A stretch of 64,000 nucleotides of DNA. Origin: CAITSH01 sp945892985. Lineage in GTDB: Bacteria; Pseudomonadota; Gammaproteobacteria; Burkholderiales; SG8-39. The notes beneath the pieces are model-generated. The model saw only the letters and a program-made list of their open reading frames with translations. It was not told the DNA's origin and did no database searches. Made by a program: the position numbers and the translations under genes. This document shows, one piece after another, positions 19,221 through 28,291 of this stretch (positions are counted from its first letter, which is position 1; each line of letters starts with the position of its first letter). The stretch covers positions 1-64,000 of the forward strand of contig CAMDDU010000009.1 in the NCBI GenBank assembly GCA_945892985.1, in the 5' to 3' direction.

Positions 19221-20173
19221 GCTTTTTCTCCGACAATGCGCACTTCTGGTGTCAGCGCGATGCCATGTTTTGCAAGCACCGTGGCACGCGCATGCTCAAT
19301 CAGGTTTTCGATGTCCGCGGCGCTGGCCCGGCCGCCCGGTGTGACAATGAAATTAGCGTGCTTTTCCGAAATGCGCGCGCCGCCGATGGCAAAGCCCTTG
19401 AGACCGCAGGCCTCGATCAGGCGCGCCGCATGGTCACCCTGCGGATTGCGGAACACCGAGCCGGCGTTGGGCAGATTGAGCGGCTGCGATTCGATCCGCT
19501 TGGCCAGCAATTCCTTGATGCGCTGGCGCGCACGCACGCCGTCACCGGGCGTGAAGCGGAACCACGCGGCGCTGAACCACTCATCGGCGCCCTGCCTTAT
19601 CGCCGTGACAGCGGACGGGCCAAGCGCAACGTGGCGATAGCCGACTTCATAATCAGACGGCGCGCGGTCATGCAACTCACCGCGCCGTGTCATCACCTGC
19701 ACGCGCTCGACAAACTGCCAGGTTTCCGATCCGTGGCAACCTGCGTTCATGGCCAGTGCACCGCCGACGGTGCCCGGCACGCCGGCGAGAAATTCAGCCC
19801 CCTCGAAGCCGTGTGTTGCGGCAAAACGCGCCACCTTGGGCGAGGCCACGCCCGCTTCCGCGTAGAGCAGCCCGTCTTCGATCCGGATCCCGCCATGCGA
19901 GGTGTGCATCAGCACCACCGTGCCGCGAAAGCCGCCGTCACGCACCAGCAGGTTGCTGCCCAGGCCCGCAAACAACACCGGTTCGTCGGCCGGCAATAAG
20001 CGCAGGAACAAAAGCAGATCCTCGGTGTCCGCCGGAACATAGGCGCGCGCAGCTTTGCCACCAACGCGCCAACTAACGTGCCCGGACATCGGCTCGTTGG
20101 CGCGCAGGCTGCCCCGCAGAGCCGCGTTCACAATAGCTAGATTGGACAGATTGGACAGTTCGGCCATATTCAT
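19217..20173 (-). CDS. murB: MurB, UDP-N-acetylenolpyruvoylglucosamine reductase
   Basis: A FAD enzyme of 318 residues that reduces the enolpyruvyl ether to UDP-MurNAc. FAD-binding signatures are present: VLFAGLGSNLLVRDGGFRGT, FLAGVPGTVGGALAMNAGCHG and NAGSVFRNP with the catalytic serine. It appears to be the shorter type II form without the long loop. It is coupled to murC by an ATGA overlap upstream and to ddl downstream. murB inside the dcw cluster is not seen in all betaproteobacteria, so it is a useful lineage marker. Confidence 0.95.
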   Translation of the reverse strand: MNMAELSNLSNLAIVNAALRGSLRANEPMSGHVSWRVGGKAARAYVPADTEDLLLFLRLLPADEPVLFAGLGSNLLVRDGGFRGTVVLMHTSHGGIRIEDGLLYAEAGVASPKVARFAATHGFEGAEFLAGVPGTVGGALAMNAGCHGSETWQFVERVQVMTRRGELHDRAPSDYEVGYRHVALGPSAVTAIRQGADEWFSAAWFRFTPGDGVRARQRIKELLAKRIESQPLNLPNAGSVFRNPQGDHAARLIEACGLKGFAIGGARISEKHANFIVTPGGRASAADIENLIEHARATVLAKHGIALTPEVRIVGEKA

Positions 20174-21582
20174 TTCGTCCGTTCCTGCCCGCCCGCCAGG
20201 CCCTGCGCGGCGAGGTTTGCAGCGATGCTGCCGATCGATCCCGCGCCCATGGTCACCACCACGTCGCCGGGCTTGGCGAGGGTGCGTATGGCCTCGGCCA
20301 TGTCGGCGATCTGCTTGACGAACAAGGGCTCGACTTTGCCGGCGACGCGCACCGCGCGCACCAGCGCCCTGCCATCAGCGGCGACGATGGGCGATTCGCC
20401 CGCCGCGTACACTTCGGCCAGCAGCAACGCATCAACCGATGAGAGCACCGAAACAAAATCCTCAAACAGGTCGCGCGTACGCGTGTAGCGATGCGGCTGA
20501 AAGGCGAGCACCAAGCGGTGGCCAGGAAAGGCGCCGCGGGCCGCGTCCAGCGTGGCGCGCATCTCGGCCGGGTGATGGCCGTAATCATCGACCAGGGTAA
20601 AACTGCCGCCGGGGATGGCAATATCGCCATAGCGCTGGAAGCGCCGGCCTACGCCGCGAAACTCGCCAAGCGCGGTGACGATGGCCTTGTCGGACACGCC
20701 CAGTTCGGTGGCCACGGCAATCGCCGCCAGTGCGTTCAACACGTTGTGCCGGCCGGGCAGGTTGAGCGTCACATCGAGCGCACCGTCCGTGCCCTCGCGC
20801 CGCGCGCGAAAGCGCATGCGGCCGCCCTCGTGCACCACATCCTCGGCCCGCACCATGGCGTCCTTGTTGAAGCCGTAGGTGACGATAGGCTTGGACACGA
20901 AGGGCATGATCTCCCGCACCGGCGCATCATCGCTGCACAAAATGGCACTGCCGTAAAACGGCAGGTTCTGCAAGAATTCGACGAAGGCCTGCTTCAGTTT
21001 GGCGAAATCGTGCTGGTAAGTCTCCATGTGGTCGGCGTCAATGTTGGTCACCACCGCCACCACCGGCTGCAAATGCAGGAAGGAGGCGTCCGATTCATCC
21101 GCCTCGACGACGATGAACTCTCCGCTGCCAAGGCGCGCATTGGATGCGGCACTGGTGAGCCTTCCGCCGATAACAAAGGTCGGATCGAGCCCGCCCTCGG
21201 CCAGCACGCTGGCAACAAGGCTGGTCGTCGTGGTCTTGCCGTGCGTGCCGGCTACAGCGATGCCCTGTTTCAGGCGCATCAGTTCAGCCAGCATCAGCGC
21301 ACGCGGCACCACCGGCATGCGCCGCGTACGCGCCGCGATGACCTCGGGGTTGTCGCTCTTGACCGCGGTTGAGATCACCACCGCATCGGCATCTTCCACG
21401 TTCTTGGCCGCGTGGCCTATGGTTATGTGCGCGCCGAGCGCGGCCAGGCGTTCTGTCGCGCCGTTGGCGGCAAGATCGGAGCCGCTGACCTGGTAACCCA
21501 AGTTGAGCAACACCTCGGCGATACCGCTCATGCCGCTGCCGCCGATGCCGACGAAGTGCAAACGTTTGACCTTATGCTTCAT
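20170..21582 (-). CDS. murC: MurC, UDP-N-acetylmuramate--L-alanine ligase
   Basis: A Mur ligase of 470 residues that adds the first amino acid of the stem peptide. It opens with the nucleotide-binding RLHFVGIGGSGMSGIAEVL. The ATP loop is AGTHGKTTTTSLVASVL, and VEADESDASF and GRHNVLNALAA are clear, followed by the C-terminal VDDYGHHPAE motif. ATG 21582 is preceded by GGAGGCGCG and gives the normal start; a longer frame to 21678 is open but lacks homology. It overlaps murB by 4 bp. Confidence 0.96.
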   Translation of the reverse strand: MKHKVKRLHFVGIGGSGMSGIAEVLLNLGYQVSGSDLAANGATERLAALGAHITIGHAAKNVEDADAVVISTAVKSDNPEVIAARTRRMPVVPRALMLAELMRLKQGIAVAGTHGKTTTTSLVASVLAEGGLDPTFVIGGRLTSAASNARLGSGEFIVVEADESDASFLHLQPVVAVVTNIDADHMETYQHDFAKLKQAFVEFLQNLPFYGSAILCSDDAPVREIMPFVSKPIVTYGFNKDAMVRAEDVVHEGGRMRFRARREGTDGALDVTLNLPGRHNVLNALAAIAVATELGVSDKAIVTALGEFRGVGRRFQRYGDIAIPGGSFTLVDDYGHHPAEMRATLDAARGAFPGHRLVLAFQPHRYTRTRDLFEDFVSVLSSVDALLLAEVYAAGESPIVAADGRALVRAVRVAGKVEPLFVKQIADMAEAIRTLAKPGDVVVTMGAGSIGSIAANLAAQGLAGGQERTK

Positions 21583-21681
21583 CGCGCCTCCAAAAAAAAC
21601 GGGCGGCGGGGCTTGCACGTAAAACCGATCTGCCCTTGGCAGCGGAGTGCAGGCGTTGAAGTTTATTTTTCGCCACAAATT

Positions 21682-22779
21682 TCATCGCGCAAGGTCCATG
21701 CAGATCTGTGCCACATCACGCGTTGCGTCTGGTCGTGCCAACGCGCGCGCTTTTTGCGCCATCACCAAAAGCTTGTCGCGCGTAAGCTCGCGCAGCAATC
21801 CGGCCAGATGTTCCGGCGTGAACCGGTCCTGCGCAACCAGCCAGGCTGCACCGGCATCGGCGAGGTGTTTCGCATTTGCGGTCTGGTGGTCATCAACGGC
21901 AAAGGGGTAGGGCACCAGCACGCTCGCCGCGCCCACCGCCGCGAGCTCGGAAACGGTAAGGGCACCGGCGCGGCAAATCACCAGGTCGGCCCGCGCGTAA
22001 GCGCCGGCCATGTCATCGATAAAGGCCACGGTATTACCACTGACCCCCGCGGCGGCATAAGCGGCGCGCAGCGCGCCGATGTTTTTCTCGCCTGCCTGGT
22101 GTGTTACCTGCATCACCGGCAAACCTTGCACACCCTGCGCCCCGTGCGTGCGCGCATCCGCCTCCATCAATGCCAGCGCGCGCGGCACGGTGTCGTTGAG
22201 CGCCTGCGCACCGAGGCTGCCGCCGACAACAAGCACTTGCAAGGGCCCGCTGCGGCCGGCAAAGCGCGCAACCGGTTCGGCCAAGGCGGTGATCTCGGCG
22301 CGCACCGGGTTGCCGGTCAGGCAAGCCTTGGCCAGCGTCCCGGGGAAAGCTGCCAGCACACGGTCGGCGACGCGGGCCAGCACCTTGTTGGCGAGTCCGG
22401 CCACAGAGTTCTGTTCATGCACCACCAGCGGCCGGTTCAGCAACGAGGCCATCATGCCACCGGGAAAACTGATATAGCCGCCCATGCCCAGCACCACATC
22501 GGGTTGCTCGCGCCGTATCGCCGACGCGCTTTGCCAGAACGCCTGCAACAGGCGCAGCGGCAACAGCAGTTTGGTGACAAGCCCCTTACCGCGCAATCCG
22601 GCGAAGTTCACCCAAGCCATGGCGTAACCGCGCGCCGGTACGAGCCTGGCTTCCATGCTGCCGGGGGCGCCCATCCAAACCACGCGCCAGCCCAGCGCAC
22701 GCAGGTGATCGGCCACGGCGAGCGCCGGGAAAACGTGCCCGCCCGTTCCGCCGGCCATGATCATGATGGTCTTTTGCAT
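21682..22779 (-). CDS. murG: MurG, lipid II synthase
   Basis: A peripheral membrane glycosyltransferase of 365 residues that adds GlcNAc to lipid I. The diagnostic GGTGGHVFPALAVADHL lies at residues 9-25. The family loop motif MGGYISFPGG is present, and the C-terminal donor site contains ICRAGALTVSELAAVG and PYPFAVDDHQTANAKHL. ATG 22779 is preceded by GGAAG; an in-frame start eight codons earlier is possible. A 100-bp gap follows before murC. Upstream, between murG and ftsW, sits a copy of the 33-bp palindrome. Confidence 0.96.
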   Translation of the reverse strand: MQKTIMIMAGGTGGHVFPALAVADHLRALGWRVVWMGAPGSMEARLVPARGYAMAWVNFAGLRGKGLVTKLLLPLRLLQAFWQSASAIRREQPDVVLGMGGYISFPGGMMASLLNRPLVVHEQNSVAGLANKVLARVADRVLAAFPGTLAKACLTGNPVRAEITALAEPVARFAGRSGPLQVLVVGGSLGAQALNDTVPRALALMEADARTHGAQGVQGLPVMQVTHQAGEKNIGALRAAYAAAGVSGNTVAFIDDMAGAYARADLVICRAGALTVSELAAVGAASVLVPYPFAVDDHQTANAKHLADAGAAWLVAQDRFTPEHLAGLLRELTRDKLLVMAQKARALARPDATRDVAQICMDLAR

Positions 22780-22847
22780 GGTTTCGCTTCCGTCACCGCA
22801 CACCCCCCGGACAAGGCCGCGGACCGCGTCGTGACTGACAACATCGA

Positions 22848-22880
22848 CTGGAAACCCTTTCCAGGCGCGGGTTTCCAGCC
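22848..22880 (+). repeat. 33-bp dispersed palindrome, copy 2
   Basis: It begins CTGGAAACCCTTTCCAG and ends GCGCGGGTTTCCAGCC. It lies 27 bp beyond the ftsW stop codon, in the 128-bp ftsW-murG gap. The left part alone is a perfect hairpin (CTGGAAA-CCC-TTTCCAG). Confidence 0.7.
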
Positions 22881-22906
22881 ATTGATAAATTTAAATCGCG
22901 TGAGAC

Positions 22907-24139
22907 TCATGCCGGCTGGCCGCGCATCATGGCGCGGTTCTCATAGTCGATGCGCATCAGGATGGCGAGCGCGAGGCAGTTGGCGAGAATGCCGCTGCCG
23001 CCAAAGCTCATCAGTGGCAGCGTCAGGCCCTTGGTCGGTAGCACGCCCATGTTCACGCCCATGTTGATCAGCGTTTGCACGCCCAACCACAGCGCGATGC
23101 CCTGCGCCACCAGTGCCGAGAACGGCCGTTCCAGCGCCACCGCCTGGCGGCCGATGGCAAAGGCGCGCAGCAGCAGCCAGGAGAAGAGCACCAGAACAAC
23201 GAGCACGCCGGCAAGCCCCAGTTCCTCGGCGATCACTGCGAGCAAAAAGTCGGTGTGCGCCTCGGGCAGGTAAAACAGTTTTTCCACGCTCGCGCCAAGG
23301 CCCACGCCGAACCATTCGCCCCGCCCGAAGGCGATCAGCGCGTGCGACAACTGGTAGCCCTTGCCGTAGGCATCGGCCCACGGATCCATGAATCCGAAAA
23401 TGCGCTGCATACGGTATGGCGAGGTCATCACCAGCAGGGCAAATCCGACCCCCAGCAGCACGATGAGGCCGGCAAACCAGCGCGCATTCATGCCGCCCAG
23501 GAACAGGATGCCCATGGCGATGCAGGTGATCACCACAAACGCGCCGAAGTCCGGCTCGCGCAACAGCAACCAGCCCACCACGAGCATCACCGACAGCATG
23601 GGCAGCAGGCCCTTCTTGAAGCTGTGCATCAGAGCCGACTTCCTGACGGTGTAGTCGGCGGCATAAATCACCGCGGCCAGTTTCATGAACTCCGAGGGCT
23701 GCAGCGTGATGACAGACAGCGATATCCAGCGCTTGGCGCCGTTGACCTCCCGCCCGACGTGCGGCATAAGCACCAGCACCAGCAACACACCACCGGCGAC
23801 GAATAGCCACGGTGCCATTTGCTGCCATGCGCGCATCGGCACTTGAAACGCGAGCATGGCGGCGGTCAGGCTGAAGGCGAGGAACAGCGCGTGACGCACC
23901 AGATAGTAAGTGGGTTGAAAGCCGGTAAATGGGCTCGCCTCTGCGGTGGCGATGGAGGCCGAGTACACCATCACCAAACCCATAATCAGCAGGCTCATAG
24001 CCGTCCATACCGTGGTCGCGTCGTATTCGGCGACCGTGGCGCGGCCGCCGCCATGACTGCTGTGGGTGCCCAGAATGCCGCCGTGCCAGGCGCGCGGCGT
24101 GTCCATGGGGCGGGTGTTGGCGTTACTGCGGCTGAACAT
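22907..24139 (-). CDS. ftsW: FtsW, SEDS-family septal peptidoglycan polymerase
   Basis: A polytopic membrane protein of 410 residues that polymerises lipid II at the septum together with FtsI. About ten hydrophobic segments can be picked out. SEDS signatures include LQPSEFMKLAAVIYAADY, LREPDFGAFVVI, GYQLSHALIAFGRGEWFGVG and LPEAHTDFLLAVIAEELG, ending with LPLMSFGGSG. ATG 24139 (after CAGGA, overlapping murD by 17 bp) is preferred over ATG 24106, which has no ribosome-binding site. Confidence 0.94.
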   Translation of the reverse strand: MFSRSNANTRPMDTPRAWHGGILGTHSSHGGGRATVAEYDATTVWTAMSLLIMGLVMVYSASIATAEASPFTGFQPTYYLVRHALFLAFSLTAAMLAFQVPMRAWQQMAPWLFVAGGVLLVLVLMPHVGREVNGAKRWISLSVITLQPSEFMKLAAVIYAADYTVRKSALMHSFKKGLLPMLSVMLVVGWLLLREPDFGAFVVITCIAMGILFLGGMNARWFAGLIVLLGVGFALLVMTSPYRMQRIFGFMDPWADAYGKGYQLSHALIAFGRGEWFGVGLGASVEKLFYLPEAHTDFLLAVIAEELGLAGVLVVLVLFSWLLLRAFAIGRQAVALERPFSALVAQGIALWLGVQTLINMGVNMGVLPTKGLTLPLMSFGGSGILANCLALAILMRIDYENRAMMRGQPA

Positions 24140-25589
24140 GGGCCATCCTGCGCGCCGCCGCGGCAAACACTTCGCCGCGGTGCTTGTAATTGTCGAACAT
24201 GTCAAAACTGGCGCAGGCCGGCGACAGCAGCACGGCGTCGCCTTTCCTCGCAATACGGAAGGCCGTTTCCACCGCCTCCTCCATGTCTGCAGCGTGCAGC
24301 ACCGGCACACCACTGGCGGCGACGGCCTTTTCAATCAGGACGGCGTCGCGACCGATCAGCACCACGCTGCGGGCGCTTTGCGCAACCGCCGCGCGCAGCG
24401 GCGCAAAATCCTGGCCCTTGCCCTCGCCACCGGCGATCAATACCAGCTTGGCGTGCCGCCCTTTGCCTTTGCCCGCCACAGCCGATGCGCCGGCCAGACC
24501 GGCAAGCGCAGCCACGGTCGCGCCGACATTAGTGCCTTTTGAGTCGTCGTAAAACACAACACCGTCGCGTTCAGCCACGCGCTCGACACGGTGCGGCAGG
24601 CCCTTGAACGCCTCGATCGCCGCGAGCAACGGCGTGTAGGGCAGTTCAATGGCGCGGCACAAGGCCAGCGCGGCCAGCGCGTTGGCCGCGTTATGCAGAC
24701 CGGACAGCGTCATGTCGGCGAGTGGAATCAGCGGCGTGCCGCCCTGCGCGAGGCAGGGCTGGCCGCCGTGCTCGAGCAGACCGAAGTCATCGAGGCCGCG
24801 CGGCACGTCGAGGCCAAAGGTGAACTGACGGCGACCCTGGCGCGCCATCGCCATCACCCGCGCATCGCCGCGATTGAGCACCTGCACACCCTCGCCCCCG
24901 AAGATGCGCGCCTTGGCGGCGGCATAGCCACCCATGCCCTCGTGGCGGTCAAGATGGTCTTCAGACAGATTTAGCACCGTCGCCGCAGCGGCGGCAAGAC
25001 TGGCTGTGGTTTCAAGCTGGAAGCTCGACAACTCGAGCACCCACAATTCGGGCATGCGTTTGGCATCGAGGCAGGCCATCAGGGCATCGAGCGCCGCCGG
25101 GCCGATGTTACCGGCCACCTCGCAGGCGGTGCCGGCACGGTGGCACATCGCGCCGGCCAGCGCGGTAACCGTCGTCTTGCCGTTGGTTCCCGTCACCGCC
25201 AGCACCTTGGGCGGCTTGAATACGGACGGAGGACGCGACCACAGCGCGGCATCGCGAATGGCATGGGCGAACAACTCGATGTCGCCCACCACCGGCACAC
25301 CGCGCGCGGCGGCCCGGCGCACCAGGGGCGCCGAAGCTGCGATGCCCGGGCTGATGGCAATCATATCGACGCCGCTGAAGCTCGACTCTTGCCAGCCGCC
25401 CGCGTGCAAGGCCGCGCCGGGCAGCTCACGCGCCAGCGCCGCAGCGTTGGGCGGCGCGACGCGGCTGTCGGCAACGCGAACGCTGGCGCCGCAGCGGGAC
25501 AGCCATTTGGCCATTGAAAAACCAGTCTGCCCGAGCCCGAGCACGAGCGCGTTTTTGCCGGCAAGCTGCATATTTCCCGTGATGCTCAT
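24123..25589 (-). CDS. murD: MurD, UDP-N-acetylmuramoyl-L-alanine--D-glutamate ligase
   Basis: A Mur ligase of 488 residues. N-terminal motif ALVLGLGQTGFSMAKWL, ATP loop VTGTNGKTTVTALAGAM, central NLSEDHLDRHEGM and GLHNAANALAAL, and C-terminal YDDSKGTNVGATVAAL and LLSPACASFDMFDNYKHRGE are all present. ATG 25589 overlaps, as ATGA, the stop of the duplicated mraY tail. An ATG six codons further in is the alternative. Because of the upstream duplication, murD is coupled not to mraY itself but to the 53-codon ORF. Confidence 0.95.
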   Translation of the reverse strand: MSITGNMQLAGKNALVLGLGQTGFSMAKWLSRCGASVRVADSRVAPPNAAALARELPGAALHAGGWQESSFSGVDMIAISPGIAASAPLVRRAAARGVPVVGDIELFAHAIRDAALWSRPPSVFKPPKVLAVTGTNGKTTVTALAGAMCHRAGTACEVAGNIGPAALDALMACLDAKRMPELWVLELSSFQLETTASLAAAAATVLNLSEDHLDRHEGMGGYAAAKARIFGGEGVQVLNRGDARVMAMARQGRRQFTFGLDVPRGLDDFGLLEHGGQPCLAQGGTPLIPLADMTLSGLHNAANALAALALCRAIELPYTPLLAAIEAFKGLPHRVERVAERDGVVFYDDSKGTNVGATVAALAGLAGASAVAGKGKGRHAKLVLIAGGEGKGQDFAPLRAAVAQSARSVVLIGRDAVLIEKAVAASGVPVLHAADMEEAVETAFRIARKGDAVLLSPACASFDMFDNYKHRGEVFAAAARRMAHVQPQ

Positions 25590-25652
25590 CTGAGTTTCAG
25601 CGTCGACAAACCAAACAACACGAGCATCATGGTGATGATCCAGAACCGGATG
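25584..25652. repeat. 69-bp exact direct repeat of the mraY 3' end, copy A
   Basis: It is identical to 25742-25810, offset by 158 bp. It carries the codons for RFWIITMMLVLFGLSTLKLR plus the stop and the ATGAGC of the next start. The left half of an inverted repeat (GAACCGGATG) forms its right end at 25643-25652. Confidence 0.95.
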
Positions 25653-25747
25653 GAAGAGATTGGTGTCGCCATAACATTCGCGCCCAAAGCGCGAATGTAA
25701 GTCTCCCCCATCCCATCCATCATCCGGTTCTCTCGCATGGCGCTCAT
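25586..25747 (-). CDS. 53-residue ORF made of a palindromic element plus a duplicated MraY C-terminal helix
   Basis: ATG 25747 overlaps the mraY TGA as ATGA, and the TGA of this ORF overlaps the murD ATG in the same way. The unit is therefore inserted neatly into the coupling chain. Residues 1-33 come from an inserted element (MSAMRENRMMDGMGETYIRA, then LGANVMATPISS). Residues 34-53 repeat the final membrane helix of MraY exactly. Seen: the frame, the overlaps and the identity. Inferred: if translated, it is a single-pass membrane peptide. It could equally be a tolerated scar. No known family is recognised. Confidence 0.45.
   Translation of the reverse strand: MSAMRENRMMDGMGETYIRALGANVMATPISSIRFWIITMMLVLFGLSTLKLR
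25643..25730. mobile_element. 88-bp nested palindromic mini-element within the dcw cluster
   Basis: It is bounded by perfect 10-bp inverted repeats, GAACCGGATG (25643-25652) and CATCCGGTTC (25721-25730). Its centre is a perfect 10-bp hairpin, ACATTCGCGC-CCAAA-GCGCGAATGT (25674-25698). The arms between are partly complementary (GATTGG against GATGGG), so the whole unit can fold as one long hairpin. It resembles a MITE- or REP-doublet-type element and has no transposase. The flanking 69-bp duplication suggests that it arrived with, or caused, a local duplication. Confidence 0.55.
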
Positions 25748-25810
25748 CTGAGTTTCAGCGTCGACAAACCAAACAACACGAGCATCATGGTGATGATCCA
25801 GAACCGGATG
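25742..25810. repeat. 69-bp exact direct repeat of the mraY 3' end, copy B (native)
   Basis: This copy is contiguous with the rest of mraY and is therefore taken as the original. See 25584-25652 for the second copy. Confidence 0.95.
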
Positions 25811-26898
25811 ACCACCTGGGATTCTTTCCACCCGGCCAGCTCGTAGTGATGGTGCAAGGGCGCCATCCTGAAAATGCGCTTGCCGCCGGTGGCCTTGAAA
25901 TACATGACCTGCAACATCACCGACAGCGTTTCGGCGACAAACACGCCGCCCATAATGAACAACACGATTTCCTGGCGCGTGATGATGGCCACGGTGCCCA
26001 GCGCGGCGCCTATGGACAGTGCGCCCACGTCGCCCATGAACACCTCGGCCGGGTAGGCGTTGAACCAAAGAAAGCCCAGCCCGGCCCCGGCCAGCGCGGC
26101 GCAGAACACCGTCAACTCGCCGGCGCCTGGAATGTAGGGAAACAGCAGATACTTGGCGTACACGCTGTTACCCACGACGTAGGCAAATATTCCCAGCGCG
26201 CTGCCGACCATGACAGTGGGCATGATGGCAAGGCCGTCGAGGCCGTCGGTCAGGTTGACCGCATTGGACGTACCGACGATGACAAAAAAGCTCAGCGTGA
26301 TGAACCCGAACACACCCAGCGGATAGGCGATATTCTTGAAGAAGGGCACGATCAGGTCGGCCTTGTTCGGCAGGTCCATCTGCAAGCCGCTTTGCACCCA
26401 CTGCATGAACAGTTCGATCAGCTTGGCGTTCGAGGGCGCCGGCACGGCGAAAGCGAGATAGACCGCCGCGGCGAGGCCGATCAACGATTGCCAGAAAAAT
26501 TTCGAGCGCGCCGACAAGCCCTTCGGGTTGCGGTGCACCACCTTGCGATAGTCATCGACCCAGCCGATGGCGCCAAAACCGAAGGTCACCGCCAGCACCG
26601 CCCAGACAAAGCGATTGCCAAGGTCGGACCACAGCAGCGTTGCGATCAGCATCGAGATCAGCACCAGCGCGCCGCCCATGGTCGGCGTGCCCGCCTTGGT
26701 GAGGTGCGATTTTGGACCGTCATCGCGCACCGACTGGCCTATCTTGTAGGCGGTGAGCTTGCGGATAACCAGCGGACCGGTCAGCAACGATATCGCCAGC
26801 GCCGTGAGGCAGGCGAGCACCGCGCGCAACGTGATGTAGTTAAACACGCTGAACGCGCGGTAATCCTGTGACAGCCACTGCGCCAGATCAAGCAACAT
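25744..26898 (-). CDS. mraY: MraY, phospho-N-acetylmuramoyl-pentapeptide transferase
   Basis: A polytopic enzyme of 384 residues that makes lipid I from UDP-MurNAc-pentapeptide and undecaprenyl phosphate. Signatures are GTPTMGGAL, the aspartates of IGWVDDYRKVV, SNAVNLTDGLDGLA with the metal-binding aspartate, and the cytoplasmic MAPLHHHYELAGWKESQVV. The last helix ends LFGLSTLKLR. The start ATG 26898 is at the murF stop. Its 3' end is present a second time 158 bp downstream. Confidence 0.97.
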   Translation of the reverse strand: MLLDLAQWLSQDYRAFSVFNYITLRAVLACLTALAISLLTGPLVIRKLTAYKIGQSVRDDGPKSHLTKAGTPTMGGALVLISMLIATLLWSDLGNRFVWAVLAVTFGFGAIGWVDDYRKVVHRNPKGLSARSKFFWQSLIGLAAAVYLAFAVPAPSNAKLIELFMQWVQSGLQMDLPNKADLIVPFFKNIAYPLGVFGFITLSFFVIVGTSNAVNLTDGLDGLAIMPTVMVGSALGIFAYVVGNSVYAKYLLFPYIPGAGELTVFCAALAGAGLGFLWFNAYPAEVFMGDVGALSIGAALGTVAIITRQEIVLFIMGGVFVAETLSVMLQVMYFKATGGKRIFRMAPLHHHYELAGWKESQVVIRFWIITMMLVLFGLSTLKLR

Positions 26899-26899
26899 G

Positions 26900-28291
26900 T
26901 CAGCGACCCTCTTTCATATTGGCCTCATCCATGAGCGCCGCAACCACGCGCTCCATTTTCATGAAACGCGAGCCCTTGACCAGAAACGCCGGCCTGGCCG
27001 CGCGCTCGGTTTGCACCGCGCCAAGCAGCGCGCCAATATCCGCAAAGTGCGCGGCGTCCTTGCCGAAAGCCGTCGCTGTGGCGGCCGTCATTTCACCCAA
27101 GAGCAGCAGGCGGTCTATGCCCCGCTCCCTGGCGTAGCTCCCGGCCTCGGCGTGATATTCCCCGCCCTTGTCGCCGACCTCGCCCATATCGCCCAGCACC
27201 AGCACTCGGCGCCCGGCAAAGCGTGCCAGCACATCGATGGCGGCACGGACAGAATCAGGGTTGGCGTTGTAGCTGTCGTCGATGACCACAATGCCATCGC
27301 ATCCGGTTTTTTTCTGCATCCGCCCCTTGACCGCGGCGAAAGCCGACAGGCCGCGCGCCACCGCCTCAAGGCTCGCGCCCGCGGCCGTCGCGGCGGCCGC
27401 CGCAGCCACGGCGTTGCGCACGTTGTGCACACCCGCCACCTGCAGGCTGAAGCGCACCGTACCTTCGGGGGACGAAAGATCGATCTCGCTGCCAAAGTCA
27501 CTGAGTTCGTAGCGCCCGCTCACCGCCGCTGGCTTGTCGATACCAAAATCGCGCACCGCTCGCGCCGCGCCGTCCGCCACGGCCAGCTTGCGCCAGAATG
27601 CCGCGTAATCGTCGTCGGCATTGATCACCGCCGTGCCCGCCTGCGGCAGCGCCTTGAAAAGTTCGCCATGCTCGGCGGCAACCTCGGCCACCGACTTCAT
27701 GAATTCCTGATGCTCGCGCTGGGCGTTGTTCACCAGGCCCACTGTCGGCTGCGCGATGGCGGCGAGCGCGGCGGTTTCGCCAGGGTGGTTCATACCGATC
27801 TCTATTGCCGCCACGTGATGATTGGCGCGCAGGCGCAGCAAGGTCAGCGGCAGCCCGATGTCGTTATTAAGATTGCCCTCAGTGGCGAGCGTGTGTTCGG
27901 CGCCCCAATGCTCGCGCAGAATCGCGGCGATCATCTCCTTCACCGTGGTCTTGCCGTTTGAACCGGTGATGGCGACAAGCGGTATATCGAAGCGGCCGCG
28001 CCAGTGGGCGGCAAGACGGCCGAGCCCCTCCCTGGTGTCATCGACAACGATGCAGGGCAGGCCGGCGCTTTGCGCCGCACCGGCCGCGCGCCCGTCCACC
28101 ATCGCGGCGACGGCACCGCGCGCTTTGGCCGCACCGAGAAATTCGTGGCCGTCAAAATTGTCGCCGCGCAAAGCGACGAACAACGCCCCGGCGGGCACCG
28201 TACGCGTGTCGGTCGAGACCGCGGAAAAACGAACATCAGCGCCGCTGCGCCGGGCGCCAAGCGCCAAGGCTGCTTCGCTTGCGCACATCAT
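26900..28291 (-). CDS. murF: MurF, UDP-MurNAc-tripeptide--D-Ala-D-Ala ligase
   Basis: A Mur ligase of 463 residues that adds the D-Ala-D-Ala dipeptide made by Ddl. The ATP loop is ITGSNGKTTVKEMIA, followed by ATEGNLNNDIGLPLTLL, EIGMNHPGE, VIDDSYNANPDSVRAA and LGDMGEVGDKGGEYH. The last segment KGSRFMKMERVV is typical. ATG 28291 overlaps the murE stop as ATGA; a longer upstream frame exists but runs into murE. The reading frame is alanine rich. Confidence 0.95.
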   Translation of the reverse strand: MMCASEAALALGARRSGADVRFSAVSTDTRTVPAGALFVALRGDNFDGHEFLGAAKARGAVAAMVDGRAAGAAQSAGLPCIVVDDTREGLGRLAAHWRGRFDIPLVAITGSNGKTTVKEMIAAILREHWGAEHTLATEGNLNNDIGLPLTLLRLRANHHVAAIEIGMNHPGETAALAAIAQPTVGLVNNAQREHQEFMKSVAEVAAEHGELFKALPQAGTAVINADDDYAAFWRKLAVADGAARAVRDFGIDKPAAVSGRYELSDFGSEIDLSSPEGTVRFSLQVAGVHNVRNAVAAAAAATAAGASLEAVARGLSAFAAVKGRMQKKTGCDGIVVIDDSYNANPDSVRAAIDVLARFAGRRVLVLGDMGEVGDKGGEYHAEAGSYARERGIDRLLLLGEMTAATATAFGKDAAHFADIGALLGAVQTERAARPAFLVKGSRFMKMERVVAALMDEANMKEGR

